Positions 39,919 through 48,706 of a stretch of DNA of 64,000 bases are shown here, piece after piece. A model generated the notes under the pieces. That model saw only the letters and a program-made list of their open reading frames with translations. It was not told where the DNA came from and ran no database searches. The translations under genes and the position numbers were made by a program. Source of the stretch: Corynebacterium sp. 13CS0277 (GTDB lineage: Bacteria; Actinomycetota; Actinomycetes; Mycobacteriales; Mycobacteriaceae); the NCBI RefSeq assembly GCF_002994655.1, contig NZ_PPDL01000004.1:62001-126000 (forward strand), in the 5' to 3' direction. Numbering within the stretch: the stretch's first letter is position 1; each line of letters begins with the position of its first letter.

Positions 39919-41211
39919 ATGAGCACTCCTCTGGCTGTGCCGTCACCCTCTGCTGAGGTGGAGGCGGCGAAACGGGCCCAACTGGCGCGGTACAAGCTGC
40001 TGGCCACCGGACTGTTGGTGGTGGCGGCCGTCGTGTTCATCACCTGCCAGGTGGTGGAACACACCACCGATGCCGGTGCCTGGGTGGGGTATGTGCGCGC
40101 CGCCGCGGAGGCCGGCATGGTGGGCGGTTTGGCGGACTGGTTTGCGGTGACCGCCCTATTCCGCCGCCCGCTGAATCTGCCGATCCCGCACACGGCGATC
40201 GTGAAGAACAAGAAGGATCAGATCGGTGATTCGCTCGGCGGCTTTGTCTCCGAGAACTTCCTCAACGCGGACCTCATTTCGGCGAAGGTGTCGGAGGCGC
40301 AGCTGCCGTTGAAGCTGGGCCGGTGGTTGAGTGACCCGCAGCATGCGGACACCGTGTCCCGGGAGGCCGGCACACTGGTGGCGAATGTGCTGCGCGCCCT
40401 CGACCCCGCGGAGGCAGAGGCCGTCATCAAGCACGCGCTCATCGATAAGGTCGCCGGCCCGGAGTGGGGCCCGCCGGCGGGGCGCGTGCTGGCGCAGCTC
40501 ATGCAGGAGGGACGCACGCAGCCCGTCGTGGAGGAACTCATCGGCTGGTTGCACCGTAAGGCATTGGGTTCCGAGGATCTCATTCACCGCCTGGTGGATG
40601 AGCGCCGCCCGGCGTGGGCACCCCGTTTCGTCAACGACATTGTGGGCGACAAGGTCTACCGGGAGCTGGTGACCTGGACATCCGAGGTGACCTCGAACCC
40701 GGACCATGAGGCCCGGCAGGCGATCGCCCGGGGCCTGGCCACCTTGGCGGAGGACCTGCAGCACGACCCGGAGATGATTGCCCGCGTGGAGGGCATCAAG
40801 GCGGACGTTCTCGGCAGCGAGGCTGTGACGGCCGCGCCGGCACGACTGTGGGCGGTGGCGTCGGCGGGGCTCATCGCTGCGGCGGAGGACCCGCAGAGTC
40901 TGCTGCGCACGAAGCTTGCCGCGCAGGCGCACCTGTGGGGGCAGCGCCTCGTGGAGGACGAGGAGCTGCGCGCCCGGCTCAATGCCCGAGTCGTCAAGGC
41001 AGCCGCGTTCCTCGCGACGAATTATGGCGACCAGGTCACCGCGATCATTTCGGAGACGGTGCGCCGCTGGGATGCCGATGAGGCGGTCGACAAGATTGAG
41101 CTCATGGTGGGCAAGGATCTGCAGTACATTCGCTTGAACGGCACCATTGTGGGCGCGTTGGCGGGCCTGGTGATTTACACCGGGGCGCAGGTGCTCGTGC
41201 ACTTCCTCTAA
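39919..41211 (+). CDS. DUF445 membrane protein
   Basis: This 430-residue protein matches the DUF445/YjiN family. The N-terminal hydrophobic helix (about 28-48) is followed by the diagnostic GGLADWFAVTALFRRP and the IPHTAIVKNKKDQIGDSLG segment. A long helical, probably coiled region covers about 110-400, and a C-terminal hydrophobic helix (about 408-428) closes the protein. The function of the family is unknown, and an envelope role is likely from topology. Confidence 0.88.
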   Translation: MSTPLAVPSPSAEVEAAKRAQLARYKLLATGLLVVAAVVFITCQVVEHTTDAGAWVGYVRAAAEAGMVGGLADWFAVTALFRRPLNLPIPHTAIVKNKKDQIGDSLGGFVSENFLNADLISAKVSEAQLPLKLGRWLSDPQHADTVSREAGTLVANVLRALDPAEAEAVIKHALIDKVAGPEWGPPAGRVLAQLMQEGRTQPVVEELIGWLHRKALGSEDLIHRLVDERRPAWAPRFVNDIVGDKVYRELVTWTSEVTSNPDHEARQAIARGLATLAEDLQHDPEMIARVEGIKADVLGSEAVTAAPARLWAVASAGLIAAAEDPQSLLRTKLAAQAHLWGQRLVEDEELRARLNARVVKAAAFLATNYGDQVTAIISETVRRWDADEAVDKIELMVGKDLQYIRLNGTIVGALAGLVIYTGAQVLVHFL

Positions 41212-41371
41212 ACTGGTAACCCCGACGCGGCACGAGCGCGTGTGGCACCGCGGTGGGCGACCACCCGGGCCACCATGTCGTCGTGTCGCCTCCCCCTTTT
41301 TTTCTTGAACCCCCGCGTCGCACCTGCGCGCCGTTGTGCGTAGGTGCGTGTGCTGTGAAAGTGTCCCCGCC

Positions 41372-41668
41372 ATGCTGATTTTTGCCCAGGTGCTGTTCTG
41401 GTCCATCTACCTCATCAAGGTGGCGTTGGCTGTTGCCGCCGTCATTGGTGCGGTGACGGCGTTCGCGACCCGCGCCGACGCCTTTGAGGTCGCCGGCCGG
41501 ATGCAGAAGATGGCGTGGGTGGCGATTTTGGCGGCGTCGACGGCGGCGTTCGTGCTGCCGTTTCATTCCAACCTGTTGGCGGTCGCCGCGGCGGTGTTCA
41601 CCGGCATCTACTGGTTCGATGTCCGCCCGCAGCTGCGGGATATTCTCGGCAACGCCGGCGGCTGGTAA
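41372..41668 (+). CDS. DUF2516 membrane protein
   Basis: This 98-residue protein has three hydrophobic segments (about 4-32, 45-62, 65-80) and ends with the FDVRPQLRDIL motif typical of DUF2516, a small actinobacterial membrane family of unknown role. ATG 41372 (MLIFAQVLFW) is the usual start; no Shine-Dalgarno is obvious. The 160-nt gap upstream has no clear feature. Confidence 0.82.
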   Translation: MLIFAQVLFWSIYLIKVALAVAAVIGAVTAFATRADAFEVAGRMQKMAWVAILAASTAAFVLPFHSNLLAVAAAVFTGIYWFDVRPQLRDILGNAGGW

Positions 41669-41746
41669 CCCGACAGACCAGAACCACCCCGGGCCCCCGT
41701 GGGGTCGCCGGCTCAGCGCTCGGCCCCACCCACCGCGCCACGACAC

Positions 41747-41796
41747 AAGCCCCGCGTCCCCTTGCAGTCACAGCTGCAGTGTGGGACGCGGGGCTT
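41747..41796. terminator. Bidirectional terminator between DUF2516 gene and purU
   Basis: A perfect 14-bp stem AAGCCCCGCGTCCC / GGGACGCGGGGCTT has an inner CTGCAG-type helix in the loop and lies between convergent genes. Confidence 0.85.
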
Positions 41797-41857
41797 CGCG
41801 CAGCACGCACCCTTTCCAGTCGCGCGGGGCGGGGTGCTTCGTCGTGGGACGGGGTGT

Positions 41858-42754
41858 TTAGTCGAAGATGACGGTGCGGTTGCCGTAGACCTGCACGCGG
41901 TCTTCCAGGTGGAAGCGCAGGCCGCGGGCGAGGACGATTTTTTCCGCGTCGCGGCCGAGCCGCTGCATGTCGGAGGGGGTGTCCTTGTGGCTGATGCGGA
42001 TGACGTCTTGTTCGATGATGGGGCCGTCGTCGAGATCCTGGGTGGCGTAGTGGCAGGTCGCGCCGATGAGCTTCACGCCGCGCTGGTGGGCCTGGTGGTA
42101 GGGGCGGGCGCCCATGAAGCTGGGGAGGAAGGAGTGGTGAATGTTAATCGCCCGGCCGGACCACATTTCGCAGAGGTCCGGCGGCAGGATCTGCATGAAC
42201 CGGGCCAGGACGATGGCGTCGGGGGCGTAGGAGTTCACCAGGGTGGCGACCTCGTCGAAGGCTTTGCGTTTGCCGACAGCATCCTTGGGGAACGGCACGC
42301 AGGTAAACGGCACCCCGTGGGCTTCGGCGATGGGGCGCAGGTCCTCGTGGTTGCCGATGACGTGGACGACGTCCATGGGGTAGTCGTTTTGGGCGACGCG
42401 GCCCAACAGGTCGTGGAGGCAGTGGCCTTCCTTGCTGACGAGCAGCACGGCCTTCTTCGGCCGGGCGGTGTCCCAGATGCGCCACTGGGTGCCCTTGCCG
42501 AAGGATTCGGCGAGTTCGTCGAACTTCGCGCAGAATTCGTCGAAGGCGATGTCGACGGAGGCGGCGCGGACGGCCTGGCGGGTGAAGAAGCGCCCGGAGG
42601 CTTCGTCGGTGAAGTAGCCGGCTTCGACGATCCAGGCGCCATGCTCGGCGAGGAAGCTGGACAGCTTCGCGACGATGCCGGTGTCGTCGGGGCAGCTGAG
42701 CGTGAGCACGTAGCAGCGTTCGTTGACGTTGTCAGTCTGGGCCTTGGGAATCAT
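41858..42754 (-). CDS. purU: Formyltetrahydrofolate deformylase
   Basis: This 298-residue enzyme hydrolyses 10-formyl-THF to formate and THF. An N-terminal ACT domain (about 8-90; LTLSCPDDTGIVAKL) precedes a formyltransferase fold with catalytic residues in INIHHSFLPSF and the downstream Asp in DLDDGPIIEQD. The start is ATG 42754, 7 nt after a TAAAAT box. A longer in-frame reading upstream crosses that promoter and a short repeat array and is not credible. Confidence 0.93.
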   Translation of the reverse strand: MIPKAQTDNVNERCYVLTLSCPDDTGIVAKLSSFLAEHGAWIVEAGYFTDEASGRFFTRQAVRAASVDIAFDEFCAKFDELAESFGKGTQWRIWDTARPKKAVLLVSKEGHCLHDLLGRVAQNDYPMDVVHVIGNHEDLRPIAEAHGVPFTCVPFPKDAVGKRKAFDEVATLVNSYAPDAIVLARFMQILPPDLCEMWSGRAINIHHSFLPSFMGARPYHQAHQRGVKLIGATCHYATQDLDDGPIIEQDVIRISHKDTPSDMQRLGRDAEKIVLARGLRFHLEDRVQVYGNRTVIFD

Positions 42755-42761
42755 TCGGCAA

Positions 42762-42767
42762 ATTTTA
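42762..42767 (-). promoter_or_regulatory. -10 box for leaderless purU
   Basis: On the minus strand TAAAAT is followed by 7 nt and ATG 42754. Confidence 0.65.
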
Positions 42768-42872
42768 CACCTGCCCGCACCCGCCCGCGGGCGGGTGGTC
42801 GGGTGGGCGCCGCGGGTGGGGTAGCACACGTGCTTCATTGCTGTGATGGGTGGCGCTGTGGTGACATGGGGG

Positions 42873-42913
42873 CCAAGACAAACCAAGACAAACCCAAGAC
42901 AAACCACGATAAA
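42873..42913 (+). repeat. Four short tandem repeats of CCAAGACAAA type
   Basis: Units are CCAAGACAAA (42873-42882), the same (42883-42892), CCCAAGACAAA (42893-42903) and the diverged CCACGATAAA (42904-42913). They lie in the divergent region between purU and an MFS gene. Confidence 0.85.
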
Positions 42914-42987
42914 CACCGCCCCCGGACTCACCCGCAGTGTGTGGCGCCGGGGGCGGGCCCGAGAAGTCACAACAGTGGGGAGGTGCG

Positions 42988-44232
42988 ATGCCGCGACGGG
43001 GTCGTCTCCGGGGCGCCCCGGGTGCGCGGCGCGCTGCCGCGTGGGCGGCGCTGCTGGGCAGCGGCGTGGACGCCTGGGGCACGGGGGCGTTTATTTCGGC
43101 CGCGATGGTGTTGTTCACCCGGGATCTTGGGGTGCGGCCCGATGCCGTGGGCCTGGGGTTGACGCTCTCGGCGATTGCGGGCCTGGTGGCCTCCGTGCCG
43201 GTGGCGGGCTGGGCCGACCGCGTCGGGGTCGCCACCGCGTTTCGCTGGGTGTATGTGCTGCGCGCCGTGGGCTGCTGTGGTTGGCTGCTCGTCGACGGCA
43301 CGGGCTGGTTTCTGCTGTATTGCGCCCTGTTTGGCCTGGTGGATCGTTCGGCCGCGTCACTGACCCGGGCGATGATTGTGTCGTCACTGACCCGGGCGAT
43401 GATTGTGTCGTCGATGCCCACCGAGGAGGGCGTGCGGGTGCTGGGGGCGTGCACGGTGCCGACCACCGTGGGCTACAGCATCGGCGCGGCGGGCGCGTCG
43501 GTGGTGCTGTGGCAGGGCTGGCCGCTGGCGACCGTGGTGGGGGCGAACGCGGCGAGTTTCCTCGTGGTGATCGCCGTGTTTTCTGCCGCGCTGCGGCCCC
43601 GCCCGGCCCCGGCTGCCGCCCAGGGGGTGGCGTTGCGCGCCCGGGTGCGGCAGGCCTTCGACTCCCCCGCCCGCCGCGCGATCGTCGTCGACAACTTTCT
43701 GTTTTCTTTCTTCCGGGCGTTTCTCACGTTCTTCGCGCCGCTCGCGGTGGTGACCTTCGCCCCGGCGCACGTGGCGGTGGTGCCGCTGCTGCTCATGGTG
43801 AACACGGCGGCGGTGGCGGTGGGGCAGACGTGGGTGAATGCGCGCGCCCGGCGCCCGGGCCGCAGTGCCGCCTTCTGGGGTGGCAGCGGCGTGGCGGTAG
43901 GCGCGGTGACGGCCGCGATGGCGGTGGTGCCGCTGCTGTCGGCGACTGGGGCGCTGGTGGTCATTGGGGTGGCGTTTGTGGTGATGGTGGCGGCACAGAT
44001 GTGCCACGGGGCGGCGTTGGCGGCGCTCATGGTGCGCACCAGCCGCCCGGAGAACCTCACCACGGACTTGTCTGCCGTGAACCTGGGTGGCCAGCTGCAG
44101 AACATGGTGGGCCCCTCCCTGTATGGGCTGCTGGTGCAGCCGGTGGGCGTGGTGGTGGCGCCGCTGGCCGGTGGGGTGATGGTGTGGCGTGGGTGGCGGG
44201 CGTGGCGGCGCGGGGATGCGGTGGGCGGTTAG
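42988..44232 (+). CDS. MFS transporter with internal duplication
   Basis: This 414-residue major facilitator protein has about twelve helices. ATG 42988 follows GGGGAGG. MFS motif A lies at AGWADRVGVATAF. Near residues 124-141 the sequence SLTRAMIVS occurs twice in a row because of a 27-bp tandem duplication, an in-frame insertion close to the helix 4-5 region. The reading frame stays open to the end. The TAG stop is also the first half of the -10 box of deoC. The substrate is unknown. Confidence 0.85.
   Translation: MPRRGRLRGAPGARRAAAWAALLGSGVDAWGTGAFISAAMVLFTRDLGVRPDAVGLGLTLSAIAGLVASVPVAGWADRVGVATAFRWVYVLRAVGCCGWLLVDGTGWFLLYCALFGLVDRSAASLTRAMIVSSLTRAMIVSSMPTEEGVRVLGACTVPTTVGYSIGAAGASVVLWQGWPLATVVGANAASFLVVIAVFSAALRPRPAPAAAQGVALRARVRQAFDSPARRAIVVDNFLFSFFRAFLTFFAPLAVVTFAPAHVAVVPLLLMVNTAAVAVGQTWVNARARRPGRSAAFWGGSGVAVGAVTAAMAVVPLLSATGALVVIGVAFVVMVAAQMCHGAALAALMVRTSRPENLTTDLSAVNLGGQLQNMVGPSLYGLLVQPVGVVVAPLAGGVMVWRGWRAWRRGDAVGG
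43357..43410 (+). repeat. Perfect 27-bp tandem duplication inside the MFS gene
   Basis: Two identical 27-bp units (43357-43383 and 43384-43410), each beginning TCACTGACCCGG and ending TTGTGTCG, encode the nine residues SLTRAMIVS twice. There is no mismatch, which points to a recent slippage or a misassembly. Confidence 0.95.
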
Positions 44233-44235
44233 GAT
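44230..44235 (+). promoter_or_regulatory. -10 box for leaderless deoC, overlapping a stop codon
   Basis: TAGGAT begins with the TAG stop of the MFS gene (44230-44232) and is followed by 7 nt and ATG 44243. Confidence 0.6.
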
Positions 44236-44242
44236 CGAGCCC

Positions 44243-44911
44243 ATGGCTTACACTCGGGCGCAGCTTGCGCAGATGATGGATTACACGCTGCTCGACCCGG
44301 CGGCGACTGCGGCGGATGTAGCGCAGTTGTGCCGCGACGCCGTCGAGTTGGGTGTGGGCGCGGTGTGCGTGTCGCCGAACATGCTGCACGCGACCGCCGC
44401 GGCCCGTGAGGCGGGGCTCGCGGTGGCAAGCGTGGTGGGTTTCCCCTCGGGCAAGCACCACATCTTGGTCAAGGCTGCGGAGGCCCGCCTGGCGGTGCAA
44501 AGCGGCGCCAGCGAAATTGATCTCGTGGTGGATCTGGGATCCTTGGCGGCGGGGGACCTCAATGCGCTGATCGCTGAGGTGGTGGCCGTGCGGGAGGCGA
44601 TTAGCTCCCAGGTGGTGCTCAAAGTGATCCTGGAGACCGCCCTGTGGGACGACGAGCTCATCACCCGGGCGGCGGCGGCCTGCGTGAAGGCGGGCGCGGA
44701 TTTCGTGAAAACGTCGACCGGGTTCCACCCGGCGGGTGGGGCGACGGCTGCGGCGGTGCGCGCCCTGCGGGCGGGCGCGGGGCCGACGGCGGGGGTGAAG
44801 GCCTCCGGCGGGATCCGCACCTATGAGCAGGCCTGCGAGATGCTCGATGCGGGTGCGACCCGCCTGGGCGTGTCGGCGGCCCGCCCCATCCTGGAGGGCG
44901 CCCCCAGCTAA
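44243..44911 (+). CDS. deoC: Deoxyribose-phosphate aldolase
   Basis: This 222-residue TIM-barrel aldolase cleaves 2-deoxyribose-5-phosphate to glyceraldehyde-3-phosphate and acetaldehyde. The Schiff-base Lys is K156 in FVKTSTGF and the second active-site Lys is K186 in GVKASGGIRT. The N-terminal motif reads MDYTLLDP instead of the common IDHTLLKP. The start follows a TAGGAT box by 7 nt without a ribosome-binding site. It is transcribed alone or partly read through from the MFS gene. Confidence 0.93.
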   Translation: MAYTRAQLAQMMDYTLLDPAATAADVAQLCRDAVELGVGAVCVSPNMLHATAAAREAGLAVASVVGFPSGKHHILVKAAEARLAVQSGASEIDLVVDLGSLAAGDLNALIAEVVAVREAISSQVVLKVILETALWDDELITRAAAACVKAGADFVKTSTGFHPAGGATAAAVRALRAGAGPTAGVKASGGIRTYEQACEMLDAGATRLGVSAARPILEGAPS

Positions 44912-44920
44912 CAGGCCCCA

Positions 44921-44944
44921 GACCCCTAGAGAGACCCCTAGAGA
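44921..44944 (+). repeat. 12-bp tandem repeat after deoC
   Basis: GACCCCTAGAGA occurs twice without a gap, between the deoC stop and the terminator. Confidence 0.9.
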
Positions 44945-44950
44945 TGCCGA

Positions 44951-45000
44951 ACGCCCGGCCCGCCCCCGTGTGACAAAAACACAGGGGGTGGGCCGGGCGT
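44951..45000. terminator. Bidirectional terminator between deoC and DUF2993 gene
   Basis: A 17-bp stem with one G-T pair (44951-44967 with 44984-45000) has a 16-nt loop and lies between convergent genes. Confidence 0.85.
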
Positions 45001-45049
45001 CGTACCTGGGTGCCCGTGTGGCGGCAGCGACACGGCGGACGCCGGCAGG

Positions 45050-45856
45050 CTAGCTCATGTCGTTGAGCGGCACGTCGGTGCCGTGCATCGTGATGCGCAG
45101 GCCGCCGTCGGTGACCTGGAAATCGTCGACGAGCAGGTTGCCGGTGACCCCGGCGGCGGAGTTCCGCATGCCCTGGGTCAGTGCCTCGGTGACCTGGTCG
45201 GGCATGTCGATGCCGAACAGGGATGCCCCGGCGGCGGCGAACGCCACCTGCCCGTCGGCGACGACGGGCTGCACCGCCAGGCTGGCGGCCCCGCCGGTGA
45301 ATTCGATCTCCAGGGTGCCGTCCGCAGGGTTGCTGGTCACGTCCGTGATCCGCACAATCTTCTGCAGCAGCATCGCCGCCAGGTCCTGGAAGTCCTGCGG
45401 CTGTCCAGGGGTGTCCTGCCCGGTGGAGTCCGCCATGGCGCGCTGCGCCTGCGCGAGCACGAAATCGTCCGACACGTCCGCGGTGAGCGTCAGCGTGTCG
45501 GCGATGGGGTTGTTCGGGTCGCTCAAGCGCAGCCCGTCAATGGTGACGTGCGCGGCCGGCATGCCGGCGATCTCCGGGACGGAATCGGGGCCGTCCGGGT
45601 AGGTGATGCTCAGGGTGTCCGGGGTGGTGAGATCCACGTGGTGGATGTTTTTCTGCACCGCCCCCAGCAGCACCGGGTACGCCCCGAAGGAAATGTGGGG
45701 CTGCTCTTCGGCTGCGGCCGCCTGGGCGTAGGTGTCTTTCAGCTGCTTGGTGATCATCCACCGCACCCCCACCTCGGCGAGGAACGCGAGGACCAGCAGG
45801 ACCATGAGGATCCCGAGGATAATTTTCAGGGCACGGTGCGAGGACTTCTGTTGCAT
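45050..45856 (-). CDS. DUF2993 (LmeA-like) membrane-anchored protein
   Basis: This 268-residue protein has an N-terminal membrane anchor (about 10-32) after a basic MQQKSSHRALK start. An extracytoplasmic domain of DUF2993 type follows: two similar beta-rich halves with the VRWMITKQL start and the repeated pattern of phosphoinositide-binding LmeA. In mycobacteria LmeA supports lipomannan elongation in the periplasm, so a lipoglycan role is inferred. ATG 45856 follows a TAGGGT box by 7 nt. The box begins with the stop codon of the ABC ATPase gene. Confidence 0.82.
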   Translation of the reverse strand: MQQKSSHRALKIILGILMVLLVLAFLAEVGVRWMITKQLKDTYAQAAAAEEQPHISFGAYPVLLGAVQKNIHHVDLTTPDTLSITYPDGPDSVPEIAGMPAAHVTIDGLRLSDPNNPIADTLTLTADVSDDFVLAQAQRAMADSTGQDTPGQPQDFQDLAAMLLQKIVRITDVTSNPADGTLEIEFTGGAASLAVQPVVADGQVAFAAAGASLFGIDMPDQVTEALTQGMRNSAAGVTGNLLVDDFQVTDGGLRITMHGTDVPLNDMS

Positions 45857-45863
45857 GGGCACC

Positions 45864-45869
45864 ACCCTA
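45864..45869 (-). promoter_or_regulatory. -10 box for leaderless DUF2993 gene, overlapping a stop codon
   Basis: On the minus strand TAGGGT starts with the TAG stop of the ABC ATPase gene (45869-45867) and is followed by 7 nt and ATG 45856. Confidence 0.6.
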
Positions 45870-46499
45870 GCGAACCGGGGGCGTCGACGGGGCGTCGAGT
45901 GTGAGGCGGTGGTCGGCGCGGGCCGCCAGGGTGCTGTCGTGGGTGGCGACGATGACGCAGGCCCCGTCGTCGGCCAGTCCGGCCAGGAGGTCGCCGATGG
46001 TGTGGGCGTTGCCGCTGTCGAGGGCTGCGGTAGGTTCGTCGCACAGCACAATGGGCGGGTTTTTGGCGATGACGCGGGCCATGGCGACGCGTTGTTGTTC
46101 GCCGCCGGACAGTTCGCCAATGGTGCGGCGCTCGTAGCCTGCGAGGCCGACAGCGGCGAGGGCGGCGGCGATGGTGCTGCGATCGCGGCTGACGAGCCGC
46201 AGGTTGGTCTCGACGGTGGCGGTGTCGATGAGGGCGAAATCTTGGAAGAGGTAGCCGAGGCTGCTGCGGCGGTAGGCGGCCGCGCCGCGGCGGCTCAGGC
46301 GGGTGATGTCCCGCCCGCAGGCGGTGATGCGGCCACTGTCGACGCGTTCCAGGGTGCCGAGGCAGTTGAGCAGGGTGGTTTTGCCGCAGCCGCTGGGGCC
46401 CGTGATGGCGGTGATGGCGCCTGCGGGGAAGGTGTGCGTCAGTTCGGTGATGAGGGTGCGCGCCCCGCGGGTGATGCGCACAGCGTCGGTGGTGATCAT
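45867..46499 (-). CDS. ABC transporter ATPase, bacteriocin-exporter type
   Basis: This 210-residue ATPase has Walker [10 protein letters not shown] (34-42), signature LSGGEQQRV, Walker [13 protein letters not shown] and the switch His in VATHD. It is short, with no extra domain, as in LolD/MacB-type and lactococcin-972-group ATPases. It overlaps the upstream permease gene by 4 nt, so the two are one transporter. The pairing with a large permease of the bacteriocin-associated type drives the family call. Confidence 0.85.
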   Translation of the reverse strand: MITTDAVRITRGARTLITELTHTFPAGAITAITGPSGCGKTTLLNCLGTLERVDSGRITACGRDITRLSRRGAAAYRRSSLGYLFQDFALIDTATVETNLRLVSRDRSTIAAALAAVGLAGYERRTIGELSGGEQQRVAMARVIAKNPPIVLCDEPTAALDSGNAHTIGDLLAGLADDGACVIVATHDSTLAARADHRLTLDAPSTPPVR

Positions 46500-48424
46500 G
46501 GCCGGGGGTCCTTCCGGGGAATGAGGCTGGTGGTTGCGGTGATGGTGGCGGCGGCCATGCTGAGCAGGATGACGAGGGCAAGCGCACTGTTACTGATGCT
46601 GAGGATGTGGACGAGACTGTCGTTGGCCGTCCACGACCCGGTGGCGAGGTGGCTGTCGATGTCTCTGCGGTGGGCGAGGGCGCGGGCGATGGCCGCCGCC
46701 GCGATGGCTACCTGGGTGGCGATGATGGTGGCGACGATGCGGGTGGGGAACACACCCAGCACGTGGTGGACGTGAAGGTGCTGCCGCCACGTTGCCCGGT
46801 ACAGTGCCCCGGCGATGACCGCGCACCCCAGCAGCAGCACGCTTCCCAGGACGAGGGCGCCCACTGTGAGCACCAGGTGGGTGCGCGCGTGGGCGTGGGT
46901 GTCGTGCCAGCGCTCGGCGGCGGGGCGCGCGGAGGCAATCATCCCGGGGTCATTGATCCGTGCCCGGAGAGCGTCGACGGCCGCCGTGTCCGCGAGGAGG
47001 ATCCACCCGGCGGAGACCCCACTGACGAGGTATCTGTCGCTGACGTCGGCGTAGCCCGGTGGGAGCAGCACGAGCGCGTCCGGGGTCGCGGTGAGCCGCT
47101 CCGCGAACGCGCCGATGCCCTGGGAGAAGGTGAACACCGTGGTGGATGGGGCTGTGATGCGGGGGCAGTCGTCGGCGCAGATCTCGGCGGGGGTGACCGT
47201 CTCCGCCCCGCGTGGGGTGTCTGCCGGCACGACGACGGTGGGGGTGTGGACGGCGGGCAGGTCCGGGGCGGCCTGCGCGCGGGCCGCATCGCTGAGGACG
47301 ATGACGGTGCCGTCGCGCTGGTACTGCGTTTCGATGATGAGCAGGTCGTTTCGCGCGGCCGCGTCGTGGAGTGCCGACCCGAGGGCTTGGAAGTCTCCGG
47401 AGAGCTTGTCGAAATTCCGGGCCCCCACGAGCCGCAGCGTGATCGCTTCCTCCCGGCCCTCCCAGAGGTGCGCCTCGGTGGACTGCGCCTGGAATTCGCG
47501 TGCAGCGTTCGTCGCATCACGCGCCTGCGTCAACAGTGGCCACGCGACGGCGAGTTGCGCGAGCGCCAAGATCATGACCATCGGTGCAATGGGCAGCAGG
47601 CGTGCCAGGTGGCGGCGAAGATTCATCCATTCGCAGGCAGCAATGGCCGCAGTGAATGCCACGCCGAGGGCGCACGCCAACCCGAGGCATGCGAGCACCG
47701 CGTAGCGCAACCATTGGCTGGCCGCATCCCACCCGAAGACGACCGCCGTGCCACCCAGGGCCGCGACGGGAACCGCTAGATAGAGCCACGCCCACGAGCC
47801 GTGGAGGCGCCGGGCGTGGAAGAGGACGTGGCGCGGCAGCGGCATCCCGGCGAGTCTGCCCACCGCCACCGCGTGGGCATCGCAGAACACGCTCAGCGCG
47901 GTCGCGACCGACAGTGCGAGCAGGATCGTGGCGATGAGACCACCCAGGACGGTGCCGGAAAGGAGGAAGGATGCTTCGACGGGTGGCTGCTGGACGACAG
48001 TGACGCCAGCATCCTCGGCCAGCTGCAGGACGGGGCGAAGCTCCTCGCCGCACGCACTTGCCGTATAAAACTGGCGGGCATCTGCAAGGTCCGTCACGGG
48101 GGCGAACGTGCGCGCCGGGCTCCCGGGCAACGGACGCGACCCGTGGGCCAACCAGCGGCCGCCCCGGTCATCCCCCGTGACATAGTCGCGCCCGGCGGTG
48201 TGTGCTGCGATGGTGAGCTCGTGCTCGCGGGCTGTGGTGTCGAGCCGGTGGAGGAACTCGGCGTCGCTGCCGACCGTGGGTGACGTGGTGACGAGGAACG
48301 CGCACTCCATCCCCGGTAGTTTCTCCCCAGCGACGAGTACCGCCGCCCAGTAGCTCAGCGTCAGTGCCAGCGCCACCCCGAGCAGTGCGATGCCGCGGTG
48401 GATGACCGAAAAAGGTGCAGTCAT
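46496..48424 (-). CDS. Bacteriocin-associated ABC permease (lactococcin-972 group-like)
   Basis: This 642-residue membrane protein has one N-terminal helix (about 13-32), an extracytoplasmic domain (about 33-155), a group of four helices (about 157-295), a second extracytoplasmic domain (about 296-505) and three more helices (about 510-535, 553-575, 612-632). This layout matches the bacteriocin-associated integral membrane family that pairs with a short ATPase. It could equally be a MacB/FtsX-like exporter or an immunity pump. ATG 48424 is preceded by GAAGGA. No bacteriocin-like ORF was found next to it. Confidence 0.72.
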   Translation of the reverse strand: MTAPFSVIHRGIALLGVALALTLSYWAAVLVAGEKLPGMECAFLVTTSPTVGSDAEFLHRLDTTAREHELTIAAHTAGRDYVTGDDRGGRWLAHGSRPLPGSPARTFAPVTDLADARQFYTASACGEELRPVLQLAEDAGVTVVQQPPVEASFLLSGTVLGGLIATILLALSVATALSVFCDAHAVAVGRLAGMPLPRHVLFHARRLHGSWAWLYLAVPVAALGGTAVVFGWDAASQWLRYAVLACLGLACALGVAFTAAIAACEWMNLRRHLARLLPIAPMVMILALAQLAVAWPLLTQARDATNAAREFQAQSTEAHLWEGREEAITLRLVGARNFDKLSGDFQALGSALHDAAARNDLLIIETQYQRDGTVIVLSDAARAQAAPDLPAVHTPTVVVPADTPRGAETVTPAEICADDCPRITAPSTTVFTFSQGIGAFAERLTATPDALVLLPPGYADVSDRYLVSGVSAGWILLADTAAVDALRARINDPGMIASARPAAERWHDTHAHARTHLVLTVGALVLGSVLLLGCAVIAGALYRATWRQHLHVHHVLGVFPTRIVATIIATQVAIAAAAIARALAHRRDIDSHLATGSWTANDSLVHILSISNSALALVILLSMAAATITATTSLIPRKDPRP

Positions 48425-48511
48425 GTGCACTGTCCTTCGCTGGTGCTGCGGGGATTCACCGAGGGAACAACCCAGGGTGGCGGGGGCAATAACCGGATGG
48501 TTGTGATGGTG

Positions 48512-48539
48512 AGTCTACGTTTAATTTTTCATGGGTCAA
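48512..48539 (-). promoter_or_regulatory. Promoter of the bacteriocin-type ABC operon
   Basis: On the minus strand -35 TTGACC (48539 to 48534), a 16-nt spacer that is AT-rich, and -10 TAGACT (48517 to 48512). The leader is about 80 nt. It is one of the few strong -35 boxes in the window. Confidence 0.65.
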
Positions 48540-48706
48540 GGGAATGGCCTGTGACGTTCGACCCTTTCATGGTGTGACGTGTCATTGAGCATGTCGCGCT
48601 CTCCGGGAGGCCAGTCACCCCCGCCGCCCCTGCCCTCGCCGCCCCCGCCACCCATCACCCCTGACACCGGCCCACCCATCGTCCCCCGACACGCCCCCGC
48701 GTGACC

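Noticed and set aside
42755..42970. N-terminal extension of purU
   Set aside because: It would cross the -10 box, the CCAAGACAAA repeats and has no similarity to formyltetrahydrofolate deformylases.
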